From contig CAZHWT010000013.1 in the NCBI GenBank assembly GCA_964536215.1, positions 1 to 31,778 on the forward strand: 31,778 nucleotides of DNA, written 5' to 3'. The notes under the pieces were generated by a model, which worked only from the letters and a program-made list of their open reading frames with translations, did not search any database and was not told where the DNA came from. Positions 7,568 to 16,100 of the stretch are shown here, one piece after another. Numbering within the stretch: the stretch's first letter is position 1; every line of letters starts with the position of its first letter. Both the position numbers and the translations under genes were made by a program. This stretch comes from CAZHWT01 sp964536215. GTDB taxonomy: Bacteria; Patescibacteriota; CAZHWT01.

Positions 7568-8428
7568 ATGCCCAAAGTTATTGCCTTATTCACTTCTCTA
7601 TCTCTTGTCTTTATTTTTTTGCTTTTTACCTCTCCAGTGCAAGCAGAGGGCCAATGCATAGATGGTTATTTAGATATTGGAGAAGGTGTTTGCCAACAAC
7701 CGATTTCACAAAACGGTGGCCCAGTGCAGCAATACTACCTAGACGAGGATCCAGGTGGTGTCTGTCCGTGGTATCAAAGTGACCAAACTTCCACCTCTGA
7801 GTCTCGAACGCGGTGTGTGGCCGAGTACAATGCAACCCATGATGAAAGTGGTCAGCCCATGGCTGCGGATCCATGCATTAGTAAAAATCGGCCAATGGAA
7901 TGTCGAAAAGATCCGGATGGATATAGGGATGATATCTGCAAGAGTGCGCCGGCACAGAATCCTGTCACCTACACGGATGTGCATGGTGAAGAGCAGTTTT
8001 TATATCCAAAGACTGTAGATAAGAATGGTAATGCTGTTTACGATTCCAATAAGTGCAGGGCTGAGCGAGGGAAAGAAGTGTGTGACGATAAGCCCGACTC
8101 TGAGGGCTGGGTGTATGTGCGGGCTTTTGGTCAAGATCCGGAGACGTCCTGTGTCACTTTCCTTGGCTTCACCAAATCCCTGATTAACTACGCCATGCTG
8201 ATCGCTACCTTAGTTGCTGCATATATGTTTATGATGGGTGGGTTTAAGTATACGATGTCTCGAGGGAATCCAGCAGGACTTATTGAGGCACGAGATCAGA
8301 TTATGCATGCGACGATTGGGTTAGTGTTGTTGGCAGTGTCGTATATTGTTATTTTGATACTGCAAGACAGTTTTGGGTTTTTGCATTTGGATTTGGTGGG
8401 GCCGTTTGGGTATCTCTTCGCGCGCTAA
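7568..8428 (+). CDS. T4SS pilin-like protein with Cys-rich head (pair A, copy 1)
   Basis: The 286-residue product has a signal peptide ending near 'SPVQA' (about 26). An exposed Cys-rich head follows (27-190, including 'CPWYQSDQ' and 'CRAERGKEVCDD'). The C-terminal module (195-280) contains two membrane helices around 'MFMMGGFKYTMSRGNPAGLIEARDQIM', the layout of the CPR T4SS pilin family (TrbC/VirB2-like). The DNA for that module (8150-8409) matches 9658-9917 in the next gene at 258 of 260 positions, while the head is different. It is the first gene of the pilin array and is divergent from the SpoIID operon. The ordinary pilin is about 100-150 residues, so the head is an addition. Confidence 0.85.
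   Translation: MPKVIALFTSLSLVFIFLLFTSPVQAEGQCIDGYLDIGEGVCQQPISQNGGPVQQYYLDEDPGGVCPWYQSDQTSTSESRTRCVAEYNATHDESGQPMAADPCISKNRPMECRKDPDGYRDDICKSAPAQNPVTYTDVHGEEQFLYPKTVDKNGNAVYDSNKCRAERGKEVCDDKPDSEGWVYVRAFGQDPETSCVTFLGFTKSLINYAMLIATLVAAYMFMMGGFKYTMSRGNPAGLIEARDQIMHATIGLVLLAVSYIVILILQDSFGFLHLDLVGPFGYLFAR
8150..8409 (+). repeat. Direct repeat A, copy 1 (pilin anchor module)
   Basis: This is 260 bp matching 9658-9917 with two substitutions, both in one codon (GAC versus GGT). The left edge is abrupt: upstream, the two genes are related only at protein level (GWVYVR..., ...C.FLGF). Confidence 0.95.
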
Positions 8429-8478
8429 CTAACTACTATTTGCTTGCCTGCATTTCGCCTATAGATTATGCTGATTGT

Positions 8479-9936
8479 ATGCCATCTTTCCGCATACTTT
8501 TAGCCTGGCTTATTTCCATAACGATACTATTAAATATTGTGCCTTCGGCTCCCCTTCATGCTGCTACCGAAGATTGCATCGTCAGTGCTGTGACTAAGGC
8601 CGACACCTATTATTCTACGTATGTTGACGTAACGTCTTTATATGCTCATGGCTATCTCGATAATAAAATTAATATTCTTTTTGGCGTTCAACAGGGTATG
8701 GCAACGAAGAAAGTTAGTGAGGCTAAGCCTGTCGGCGATAAATATTACCTAAGGTTTGATACGTCTATTCAGCAATCTAAGGATGTTGGTGGAAACATTA
8801 AGGGAGATGAACCTCTTTTTGTTTTTATGGGTGATAAAAGCAATTATGGCGATATGAGCTCTAACATTATGTGTACATATTCCGCAGATAAAGATAATCC
8901 TGATAGCAATAATGATTCTGTGAGTAAAAAGGTTGAGAGTACAGATAAGGCTATTGAGAATGGTACGCCTGTCCCCGACCTGGAAAATGAAACGCCGATT
9001 GACAATCAGTCTGGAGCAGTCTGCACTGTTAGTGCCGAAGTAAAGGATGCTAATTATATCGTTAAACTGACGTTGCCTAGTGAGGAAATTGGCAAATATG
9101 CCACATATGAAGATCTTGCCGATTCTTATTATCTCAACTTTACTGATTCGTTTGATTCCAATCCGAGTGGAGAGCAGCTATCAGGACCCATCATTAGGCT
9201 AGCAGGTTCTGGCCCTCTTCCGGCTCCGCAAGGGAATACTTATACCTTTTCTGTATCCCCGGATAAAATTGTAACTGTTCTAACTGACTTCCACAGACCG
9301 CTCGATTTAGGCAGGCTGAGATTAATAGCTACCACTGCTAATGGAGAAAAATGTGGAGGCGATCGTGATAAGGTAGCGGGAAATTGGGAAGAAGCACAAA
9401 TTATTCAAGATTGCAAAGACGCTCTACGGAAGCAAGAGTGTATTGACGCGGGTCATGATGCGGACCCCACACATAAGTACGATAATGACGTCTGTCTTAG
9501 CTATCACTCTAGAAATACAGTTAAAGAGTCTGATGGCACTCCAACATATGACACGTTGGACTGCAAGACTAAGCGTGGAATGAATGAGTGTAAAAGCAGG
9601 CCGCAGAACCAAGGTTGGGTATATGTGAGAGTTTTTGCTGTGGACCCAGCTAACTCATGTGTCACTTTCCTTGGCTTCACCAAATCCCTGATTAACTACG
9701 CCATGCTGATCGCTACCTTAGTTGCTGCATATATGTTTATGATGGGTGGGTTTAAGTATACGATGTCTCGAGGGAATCCAGCAGGACTTATTGAGGCACG
9801 AGATCAGATTATGCATGCGACGATTGGGTTAGTGTTGTTGGCAGTGTCGTATATTGTTATTTTGATACTGCAAGGTAGTTTTGGGTTTTTGCATTTGGAT
9901 TTGGTGGGGCCGTTTGGAGCGGTATTTGGCAATTAA
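8479..9936 (+). CDS. T4SS pilin-like protein with large head (pair A, copy 2)
   Basis: The product is 485 residues from the ATG at 8479. An in-frame TTG 13 codons upstream is rejected because the signal peptide (MPSFRILLAWLISITILL...APLHA) starts at the ATG. An exposed head of about 360 residues follows, with scattered Cys and an acidic, Asn/Asp-rich composition. It ends in 'CKTKRGMNECKSRP..GWVYVR', which recalls the end of the preceding protein's head. Residues 394-479 are the two-helix pilin module, almost identical to the preceding protein. The head matches no family I know. This looks like an adhesin-type head on a pilin anchor. Confidence 0.85.
   Translation: MPSFRILLAWLISITILLNIVPSAPLHAATEDCIVSAVTKADTYYSTYVDVTSLYAHGYLDNKINILFGVQQGMATKKVSEAKPVGDKYYLRFDTSIQQSKDVGGNIKGDEPLFVFMGDKSNYGDMSSNIMCTYSADKDNPDSNNDSVSKKVESTDKAIENGTPVPDLENETPIDNQSGAVCTVSAEVKDANYIVKLTLPSEEIGKYATYEDLADSYYLNFTDSFDSNPSGEQLSGPIIRLAGSGPLPAPQGNTYTFSVSPDKIVTVLTDFHRPLDLGRLRLIATTANGEKCGGDRDKVAGNWEEAQIIQDCKDALRKQECIDAGHDADPTHKYDNDVCLSYHSRNTVKESDGTPTYDTLDCKTKRGMNECKSRPQNQGWVYVRVFAVDPANSCVTFLGFTKSLINYAMLIATLVAAYMFMMGGFKYTMSRGNPAGLIEARDQIMHATIGLVLLAVSYIVILILQGSFGFLHLDLVGPFGAVFGN
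9658..9917 (+). repeat. Direct repeat A, copy 2 (pilin anchor module)
   Basis: This is the second copy of the 260-bp module, offset exactly 1508 bp from copy 1. Identity extends through synonymous positions, so the copies are recent or are kept the same by conversion. Confidence 0.95.
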
Positions 9937-9970
9937 TAGCAAGATTAATGCTGTATAGTAGAATTAGGTT

Positions 9971-10402
9971 ATGATTAAGATATTTGCGCGTGGTGTTTTT
10001 ATAGCCACTCTCTTCACCATTTTATGCGGTATTTTTATTGCGCCATCCCTGACCTATGCCGCTGCCGATTGCATTAAGTCAGGCGCGGATGATCCCGGGC
10101 ATACAGCGGGTTGGGATATTAATTCATTTAAAAATGACCCTGCATGCTTAAGCGATCCAGTGCAGGCTAAGGGATATATTGGAGATGTTATTGGTATGGT
10201 CTTAAACCTTGTCTTAATTGCTGGAGCATTGGGAGCGTTTGTTATGCTTATCTATGGTGCCTACCAATACATACTAGCCCAAGGCGACCCAGGTAAAGCG
10301 GCACAAGGGCGCAAGGCGATGATTTATGCGGTGGCGGGGCTAATTATTATGGCCATGGTGTATGTATTTATTTTGATCTATAACAATATATTACCTTCTT
10401 AA
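9971..10402 (+). CDS. T4SS pilin-like protein
   Basis: The 143-residue product has a signal peptide (cut near 'LTYAAA', about 31) and a short head with two Cys (to about 66). Two membrane helices follow, separated by the 'GAYQYILAQGDPGKAAQGRKAM' turn typical of the CPR pilin family. It carries no long repeat shared with the other pilins here. TATAGT lies 11 nt upstream of the ATG and no good ribosome binding site is seen, so a very short leader is likely. Confidence 0.87.
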   Translation: MIKIFARGVFIATLFTILCGIFIAPSLTYAAADCIKSGADDPGHTAGWDINSFKNDPACLSDPVQAKGYIGDVIGMVLNLVLIAGALGAFVMLIYGAYQYILAQGDPGKAAQGRKAMIYAVAGLIIMAMVYVFILIYNNILPS

Positions 10403-10403
10403 C

Positions 10404-10419
10404 TGTAGCATGCTACACT
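10404..10419 (+). promoter_or_regulatory. Palindrome overlapping an extended -10 box
   Basis: TGTAGCATGCTACA (10404-10417) is a perfect 14-bp palindrome. It overlaps TGC-TACACT, an extended -10 at 10411-10419, and the next ATG is only 7 nt further on. A repressor site over the promoter of a leaderless pilin gene is an inference. Confidence 0.45.
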
Positions 10420-10426
10420 TGTTTTA

Positions 10427-10867
10427 ATGGTTATGACTCGAAACTTCTTATTTTTTCTATTGATTTTTTCATTTATTGGCGCTTTGTGGCTTGGCTCTTC
10501 TTTGGGCAAGGCTGGTGGTGTGCAGGTGGCATATGCGCAGTCCAGCAGCACAACAACCGATACCGCTGAGGGTGACGTCTCTCCCCCTGAAATAAAGATT
10601 CACCCGGTGATTGGGTTTAGCTCTATTAATCAAGCTGTTGGGACGCTCATTGGCTTTGCTTTTTTGGGCGGTGCGGCGCTGGCTTTTTATTTTATTGTTA
10701 TGGGGGCGATAAAGTATATATCTGCTGGCGAAAACCCGAATAATACAACTGCAGCCAGGCAGACTATTCAGAATGCGGTGGTCGGGTTGTTTATACTGGG
10801 CTGTATCTATGTTATTTTCCTGTTAGCTGTTAACCTTATTCCGGGTCTAGGACAGTTCTTTAGTTAG
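10427..10867 (+). CDS. T4SS pilin-like protein
   Basis: The 146-residue product has a signal peptide (cut near 'VAYAQ', about 37), a short Ser/Thr-rich head and two membrane helices flanking 'GAIKYISAGENPNNTTAARQTIQNAVVG'. This is the pilin-family turn. A second ATG two codons downstream is possible. It shares the layout but not long DNA identity with the neighbours. Confidence 0.87.
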   Translation: MVMTRNFLFFLLIFSFIGALWLGSSLGKAGGVQVAYAQSSSTTTDTAEGDVSPPEIKIHPVIGFSSINQAVGTLIGFAFLGGAALAFYFIVMGAIKYISAGENPNNTTAARQTIQNAVVGLFILGCIYVIFLLAVNLIPGLGQFFS

Positions 10868-10873
10868 TTTTGC

Positions 10874-10903
10874 TTGACATTACAACAAGCAGGCACGTAG
10901 ACT
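10874..10903 (+). promoter_or_regulatory. Promoter of the pair-B copy-1 pilin
   Basis: A perfect TTGACA (10874-10879) lies 18 bp from TAGACT (10898-10903). A second -10-like TACACTAG lies at 10910-10917. The -35 region resembles that of the next pilin promoter (TTGACATT...CAAGCA...TACACTAG). Confidence 0.65.
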
Positions 10904-10940
10904 AAATACTACACTAGTTAATTTATAATTTTTCATCTAT

Positions 10941-10950
10941 AGGAGGTGAT
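10941..10950 (+). promoter_or_regulatory. Full-length Shine-Dalgarno that decides the start
   Basis: AGGAGGTGAT is complementary to the whole 16S anti-SD core. It lies 7 nt before ATG 10958. A GTG that could serve as a start is inside this motif (10946-10948), so the ATG must be the true start. No other gene in the window has such a strong site. Confidence 0.85.
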
Positions 10951-10957
10951 TAACGCA

Positions 10958-11401
10958 ATGATGCAAAAAGCAATGGTCGCAATAATGTTACTCTCCTTGA
11001 CAGTAACATCTCTGTTTTGGATAGCAACACCTGCTCTGGCACAATGTGCTGCAGATGATTATGCTTGTCAAGCCATTGACGCTGCTAATGGTGATGAAGC
11101 TAGCGGTAAAATCGACCTCGGCACCAGTTTTGGTTTCAAAACTATTGGTCAGGCCCTTAATACTGTTATCTCGGTTATTTTCTTAGTGGCTGGTTTGGCT
11201 GCATTTGTATATATTCTCTTAGGAGCGTTTAATTACCTGACGGCTGGGGATGATACTGGTAAGACAGATAAGGCTCGCAAGATGATTACCAATGCGGTAG
11301 TTGGACTGATTCTGGTTGCCTTGGTGTATGTTATCTGGTTGGTGGCGGTAAACTTGATTCCGGGTATGAGTAACTTCTTTAAGCCGAGCGATGGAAGCTA
11401 G
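10958..11401 (+). CDS. T4SS pilin, likely major (pair B, copy 1)
   Basis: The 147-residue product has a signal peptide (cut near 'ALAQ', about 29), a very short head (CAADDYACQAIDAANGD) and the pilin module at 55-146 with two helices around 'GAFNYLTAGDDTGKTDKARKMI'. DNA 11120-11394 is identical over 275 bp to 11722-11996 in the next gene. It combines a TTGACA promoter, the strongest ribosome binding site in the window and its own terminator, so it is the best candidate for the abundant pilus subunit. It stops right after the shared module (GGAAGC-TAG), whereas its partner reads on. Confidence 0.9.
   Translation: MMQKAMVAIMLLSLTVTSLFWIATPALAQCAADDYACQAIDAANGDEASGKIDLGTSFGFKTIGQALNTVISVIFLVAGLAAFVYILLGAFNYLTAGDDTGKTDKARKMITNAVVGLILVALVYVIWLVAVNLIPGMSNFFKPSDGS
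11120..11394 (+). repeat. Direct repeat B, copy 1 (pilin anchor module)
   Basis: This is 275 bp with no mismatch to 11722-11996 (offset 602). A few bases further left, to 11111, the match continues imperfectly. The signal peptides and heads on either side are unrelated. Confidence 0.95.
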
Positions 11402-11449
11402 TCAAGCTAAAACAATAGGCTCTTAGTACAAACTCTTGTACAGGGTAAA

Positions 11450-11488
11450 CAAAAAGAGACTGCCAGCAAGGTGGTCTCTTTTTGTTTT
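11450..11488 (+). terminator. Terminator after the pair-B copy-1 pilin
   Basis: An 11-bp perfect stem, CAAAAAGAGAC/GTCTCTTTTTG, with a 13-nt loop and T runs in and after the right arm. It separates this pilin from the next promoter and could also act on the opposite strand. Confidence 0.85.
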
Positions 11489-11489
11489 G

Positions 11490-11519
11490 TTGACATTTAA
11501 TCAGACAAGCATTTACACT
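11490..11519 (+). promoter_or_regulatory. Promoter of the pair-B copy-2 pilin
   Basis: TTGACA (11490-11495), 18 bp, then TACACT (11514-11519). It has the same -35 and spacing as the copy-1 promoter, so the promoter may have been duplicated with the gene. Confidence 0.65.
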
Positions 11520-11538
11520 AGCGATATATAAGAGAAGT

Positions 11539-12075
11539 ATGGTCTCTATGTCAAAATATTTATTTGGACTGCTTGCTATTATATTTGTAGCCGGAATGGC
11601 GATTTCTGCACCTTTCCTGGCATCTTCTGCTCCTGTTCTGGCGGCCTGTGAGGATAATGGGGCCGACTGTTTGCACGATGCTATTACTGCAGCAGGTGGC
11701 AGTGACGGCACGATCGATCTTGGCACCAGTTTTGGTTTCAAAACTATTGGTCAGGCCCTTAATACTGTTATCTCGGTTATTTTCTTAGTGGCTGGTTTGG
11801 CTGCATTTGTATATATTCTCTTAGGAGCGTTTAATTACCTGACGGCTGGGGATGATACTGGTAAGACAGATAAGGCTCGCAAGATGATTACCAATGCGGT
11901 AGTTGGACTGATTCTGGTTGCCTTGGTGTATGTTATCTGGTTGGTGGCGGTAAACTTGATTCCGGGTATGAGTAACTTCTTTAAGCCGAGCGATGGGAGC
12001 GGTGGTGGCGATGAGGCTATTAGGAATGCTTGCGAAGCGGCTGGTAACACTTGGATAAATGGTCGGTGTCAATAG
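11539..12075 (+). CDS. T4SS pilin with C-terminal Cys extension (pair B, copy 2)
   Basis: The 178-residue product has a signal peptide (to about 35), a short head (CEDNGADCLHDAITAAGG) and the shared two-helix module (62-153). A 24-residue extension follows the second helix: Gly-rich, then 'CEAAGNTWINGRCQ'. The head and extension distinguish it from copy 1 and could place a disulfide-closed tip or adaptor on the anchor (inference). ATG 11548 three codons in is an alternative start. A weak AGAGAAG lies just upstream of 11539. Confidence 0.87.
   Translation: MVSMSKYLFGLLAIIFVAGMAISAPFLASSAPVLAACEDNGADCLHDAITAAGGSDGTIDLGTSFGFKTIGQALNTVISVIFLVAGLAAFVYILLGAFNYLTAGDDTGKTDKARKMITNAVVGLILVALVYVIWLVAVNLIPGMSNFFKPSDGSGGGDEAIRNACEAAGNTWINGRCQ
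11722..11996 (+). repeat. Direct repeat B, copy 2 (pilin anchor module)
   Basis: This is the second copy of the identical 275-bp module. The right edge falls at the GGA/GGG Gly codon where copy 1 ends its gene. Confidence 0.95.
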
Positions 12076-12124
12076 ACTCCCTTCACCACTACCACCTCCC
12101 GAAATACATTATATTGCTTCCCTA

Positions 12125-12153
12125 TTGAATTTTAATTAATTTTCTGCTATAAT
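12125..12153 (+). promoter_or_regulatory. Consensus promoter with structured leader
   Basis: TTGAAT, 17 bp, then TATAAT with an upstream TGC: the closest match to consensus on the plus strand. The leader from about 12160 can form AGCGG/CCGCT (12165-12169/12184-12188) and CGCTC/GAGCG (12207-12211/12229-12233). It ends in a GGAG site 7 nt before ATG 12254. Confidence 0.75.
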
Positions 12154-12253
12154 CCTATAGTAAGAGCGGTGGCAGAACTTTCCCCGCTTAACGGTTTGGA
12201 TATTCACGCTCCCCGAATCTGTTGGGTTGAGCGCAAAAGGATGGAGAAAGACA

Positions 12254-12961
12254 ATGAGCGCACGAAAGTTGGTGTGGTCTCTCGGAATACTCGCACTATT
12301 GTTCGGAGCCGTGGCTCCGGTTATGGCAGAAAGCTCTCAGCTAACCTCCGCTGAGATAGATGCGACAATTGCTGCTCTTGAGCAGCAAAAGGCGCAATTG
12401 GAAGAATCGAAAGACTCTCCTTCCACCTCAGGACAAGTCGCGATGATACCGAGCAATGGTGAGTCTAGTAGTGTAGGACTTGTAGACGCTACTGCCTCGG
12501 GTCGATTCCCCTCGGTGGGGTTAGACGGGCTGCCATTGCGACAACCAACAGAGGCTGAGGCTGCAGACCTTGCCTACAAAGACGGATCGACTTGGCAGGA
12601 TTGCTTCGCTGCAGTAGATGAGCACAACCCTGAGCATCGATTTGCATTTGTCGGCATCTGCGAAGCTGGGGCTGACCAGCTGTTAAACTTAATGCTGTGT
12701 CAGAGGCAAGACAATGCTCTGCCCCAAACACTGGGCCTTTATAGCTACCAATTGCAAAGCAACTCCCCGTCTCTTTGGAAGGAGGGTTGGGATGAGATAG
12801 GCAAGCTTGGCGGTGTAGGATTTTCAGCCCTTGAAGAGCGCTACTCTGCTCGTCTAGAGACAGAATGGCAGTCCGGGGACATACCTGCCGGAGTCCCTTT
12901 CGAATCGCCAGACATGTTGGAGGTAGTAACCAGGATTGGTTGCTGGGCACCACCAGCATAA
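12254..12961 (+). CDS. Secreted protein of unknown function
   Basis: The 235-residue product is unrecognised. It has a signal peptide (to 'VMA', about 25), a short helical stretch (SAEIDATIAALEQQKAQLEES) and a Ser/Gly-rich linker. A compact domain (about 90-235) follows with four Cys and several Trp ('WQDCFAAVDEHNPEHRFAFVGICEAG', 'VTRIGCW'). The ATG at 12254 is chosen over an upstream TTG because the GGAG ribosome binding site and signal peptide fit it. It has its own strong promoter and its own terminator inside the T4SS island, so it is probably made in quantity and independently of the pilins. A surface or secreted accessory of the pilus is a guess from position only. Confidence 0.75.
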   Translation: MSARKLVWSLGILALLFGAVAPVMAESSQLTSAEIDATIAALEQQKAQLEESKDSPSTSGQVAMIPSNGESSSVGLVDATASGRFPSVGLDGLPLRQPTEAEAADLAYKDGSTWQDCFAAVDEHNPEHRFAFVGICEAGADQLLNLMLCQRQDNALPQTLGLYSYQLQSNSPSLWKEGWDEIGKLGGVGFSALEERYSARLETEWQSGDIPAGVPFESPDMLEVVTRIGCWAPPA

Positions 12962-12983
12962 AAGCTGACAGTACTGGCTTGAA

Positions 12984-13018
12984 TGAGCCCTGACTTAAAA
13001 ATCAGGGCTCATAAACTT
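12984..13018 (+). terminator. Terminator after the secreted-protein gene
   Basis: A 10-bp perfect stem, TGAGCCCTGA/TCAGGGCTCA (12984-12993/13002-13011), with an 8-nt loop, followed by TAAACTTTT. The U-tract is modest. Confidence 0.75.
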
Positions 13019-13033
13019 TTCGCTCAATTTAAT

Positions 13034-13062
13034 TTGCTTTTTAGCTTGTTTCACACTAGACT
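13034..13062 (+). promoter_or_regulatory. Promoter of the VirB6 gene
   Basis: TTGCTT (13034-13039), 17 bp, then TAGACT (13057-13062). The -10 and the following TAA repeat the pattern seen upstream of the pair-B copy-1 pilin. The leader contains a mini-frame ATGCCTGCTTGA at 13073-13084. Confidence 0.5.
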
Positions 13063-13116
13063 AATAGGTAGTATGCCTGCTTGAATCTTGGCGCGCTTTA
13101 CTTATTACTGCCTGGT

Positions 13117-16100
13117 ATGAAGCCTCTCTTCCGACAACTAGTCTGTGCAATTATTACTTTGGTTATTTTAGTGGGTTTTATTGCCACTCCACTTACGCCG
13201 CTGCTTTCGATAGTAGAAAGTCAGAGCACTCAAACCACCGATACTTTTACTGGCCAATTTATTCCAGCATACTTGGGCGCAGCCTATGACCCATCTGAAG
13301 CATACAAGCAGCTGGCCGGGGCGGTGGTGTATGTGTTTGCCTATGATACGTGGGGTAAAGTTGTTAACGATTTTGCCTACAAAACTCAAGTGCGAGCAGA
13401 TGGCTCTTTCCAAGCTGCGGGCCTGCCTAATGCCAGCCATTATGCCGTACTTTTCCCCGATCCAGACTTAGCTCCTAGCCCAAATAAGCAAATCCCCTTT
13501 CGAGCGCCAAAGGATGAGGATGGACTGGCCCCAATCTTTGCATACCAACAAACAGATTACTCCAAAATACCGAATTGTTCTCCTGCACAAATCCAAATTG
13601 GTGAACAAAAGCTTAATGGAGAAGATGGTAATCCAAATATGTGTGGGCCTGTATCTCCAACTGGTGATGGGCCAAAGTTTTTTGTCACCTCTTCGCGTAG
13701 CGTTGATATTGCCAACCACGTAAATATTTTCCCGCTAGTCCCAACATCAGTTTTAAGTGTAATTATTAAAGATAGATACTTAGATAATGGCTCAGATTTC
13801 TATAATGTTAATACTCCCTACGAAATATATGCTCAAAGAGTAGGAGTTAACTCTAAGACTTCTCCCCAATGCTCTGATAATGGCTTTGGTCTTGGTGGAG
13901 CGGTAGGTTGCACCACTGATGATATTAACCAAACAGTTAACGGTCCAATTATCCGAGGGCGATCTATTGCCATGCGCAAAGATGATGGTAGTCCGGCAGG
14001 AGCGACAATTTTCCAAGCCTTTGCACCCTTGGGAGTATATGCCATAACTTACTGGAAGCCGGATAGTCGAGACATAGAGAATGCTATCACCTATCTCAAC
14101 TTTAATGGCACAGCTCCCCTTAACACCCCCTATAATGGCATAGCATTTGAAAATGTTGTTATTCCTGGTAAGGATGTTGTTATTAAAGAAGGCGATGACG
14201 GAAAGGATACTAACCAATGGCTGCTAGCCACTAGAGACCCTAGCAAATTCTCTTGGTCGCCAAAGCCTGGCAATTTAAATATTTGGGGTGTTACAACTGT
14301 TTCTAGCCGAGGCGTTCCTATACCGATTGGCGGAGCAAGAATCTCTATTAGTAATAATTGGTTCGGATTTGCTGACCCTATGACGAGGACTTGTGCCGGG
14401 TCTACGAACGGGACTGTCTCAAGTTGGGGAATTTATTTGTTTAGCACTGCGTGCAACCAGAGTAGTAGTGAGGCAATATCAAGTACCACAGCAGAAATTT
14501 CGGTAAGAGCAGGGTCTTCCGCAAACATAGGCAGTTCGACGATTTATTACAGAGGCATAGATGGCAAGTCTATCACAGCAAACGGGACGGATGGGCCATC
14601 TAGAAACTCATTCAGTCTGTCTAGCATACCCGAGAATGGCTTAGGGGCGACTTTGTATCAAAATGGTCGGCCGGTGGTTAACCGTAATTTTAGTATGAAA
14701 ATTGGTAGCAGAGTTATAAATAATGTAGCTACTACAGATAGTGCGGGTTATTTGATTATTCCTGGCGCTTATTTTGCTAATCGCTATACCTCTTATGAAA
14801 TATTTTCTGGTATTTCGAGTAGTTTTATGCGCCCGGCATCGAGAAATTATCTTTCATTTACTGTCGATGACAGATCATTAACAAACCCAGCCTTAGCGTT
14901 AAATAATTTGGGCCGAGTGGATTTAGATACTAAGCAAGGTGCGGTATCCCGTTGGTTAGCTAAACTTAATCTAAATACATTGGTGGACAATTTTCATATT
15001 CAGCCTGTAATGGCATATGGTGAAAATCCAGAAGACTTAACTCCTGCTGAAGTCAACCTATTATTAGACATGGGTACTATTACTGGGATCAACCCGAATC
15101 CATGGTTTACCCTCACGGACTATGATCTCACTACAGTAGAGATTGTCTATCCTGATGAGGTAAGAGATGTATTAAATGACAATAACCAAACTCTAAAAGA
15201 GAACTATGTAGCCTTTAATCGCTATCGTCCATTGGGAGGTGCTAATTATGTAGAAAACTATAAGCAAGGGCTTATTACTTCTTCTGATAAAATTCCTGCT
15301 GGCCCTGACCAGAGTGCATATCAGTCAGTGATAGAGAACGATGGTGGAAATCCGGTGATTCTGGGAGTTAAGTTGACACTCAAAGAGCTAGAAGATGGCG
15401 AGATGAAGCATAAATTGGACGATACGTTCCGGACCTATGTAACAGCAAATAACGGCACTGATGACAACACGACGATTCCTGTTGACTCTAGTATGCCTCT
15501 ATTGCTGAGAGTCACATTTGAGAAAACCAACCAAACTGGCACTGGTGGAGATCAGGGCCAGACAGGGCAGGATAACTCACAAGCGTTACCATCAAAGCTT
15601 ACTTCAGAGTGGCCACTTACACTTGTCTATGCAGGAGCGGCAGATCAGGGAGATAAGGTCGCCCATTATAAGATAGTCTATGACCCTATTGTTCTGGCCA
15701 TTCAACCAGCTGGCTGTCCTAAGAGTAACGGGTGGTTTGGGACCGGTATTGGAGACTCTTTTAATCCAACTCATCTTTTGTGTAGTTTTGTTAGTGGGAT
15801 GGTTGGGGTGGTTGGTAAGGCTATGGATTATATTGCTACTCATTTTGTTACAGTTGACCCGCTGCGGTATGGTATTGCCCGGGATGGTTGGAATGTGATG
15901 AGGAATTTTGTAAATGGGTTGGCCGTGCTTATCTTAGTTATAGCTGGTATTGCCATTATGCTGCGCTATGAACCACAGTGGTTTAGTTTACAGCAGGTCC
16001 TAACTAGATTGGTTATAACTATTTTATTAGTCAACTTTAGCATTCTTATCATTCAATTTGGCATAGATTTAGCTAATGTGTTTGCGACAGGCGGATATTT

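Noticed and set aside
8150..12000. CRISPR-like or transposon repeats because of long direct repeats.
   Set aside because: The repeats are in frame, coding and match the pilin anchor. There are no short spacers, inverted ends or transposase.
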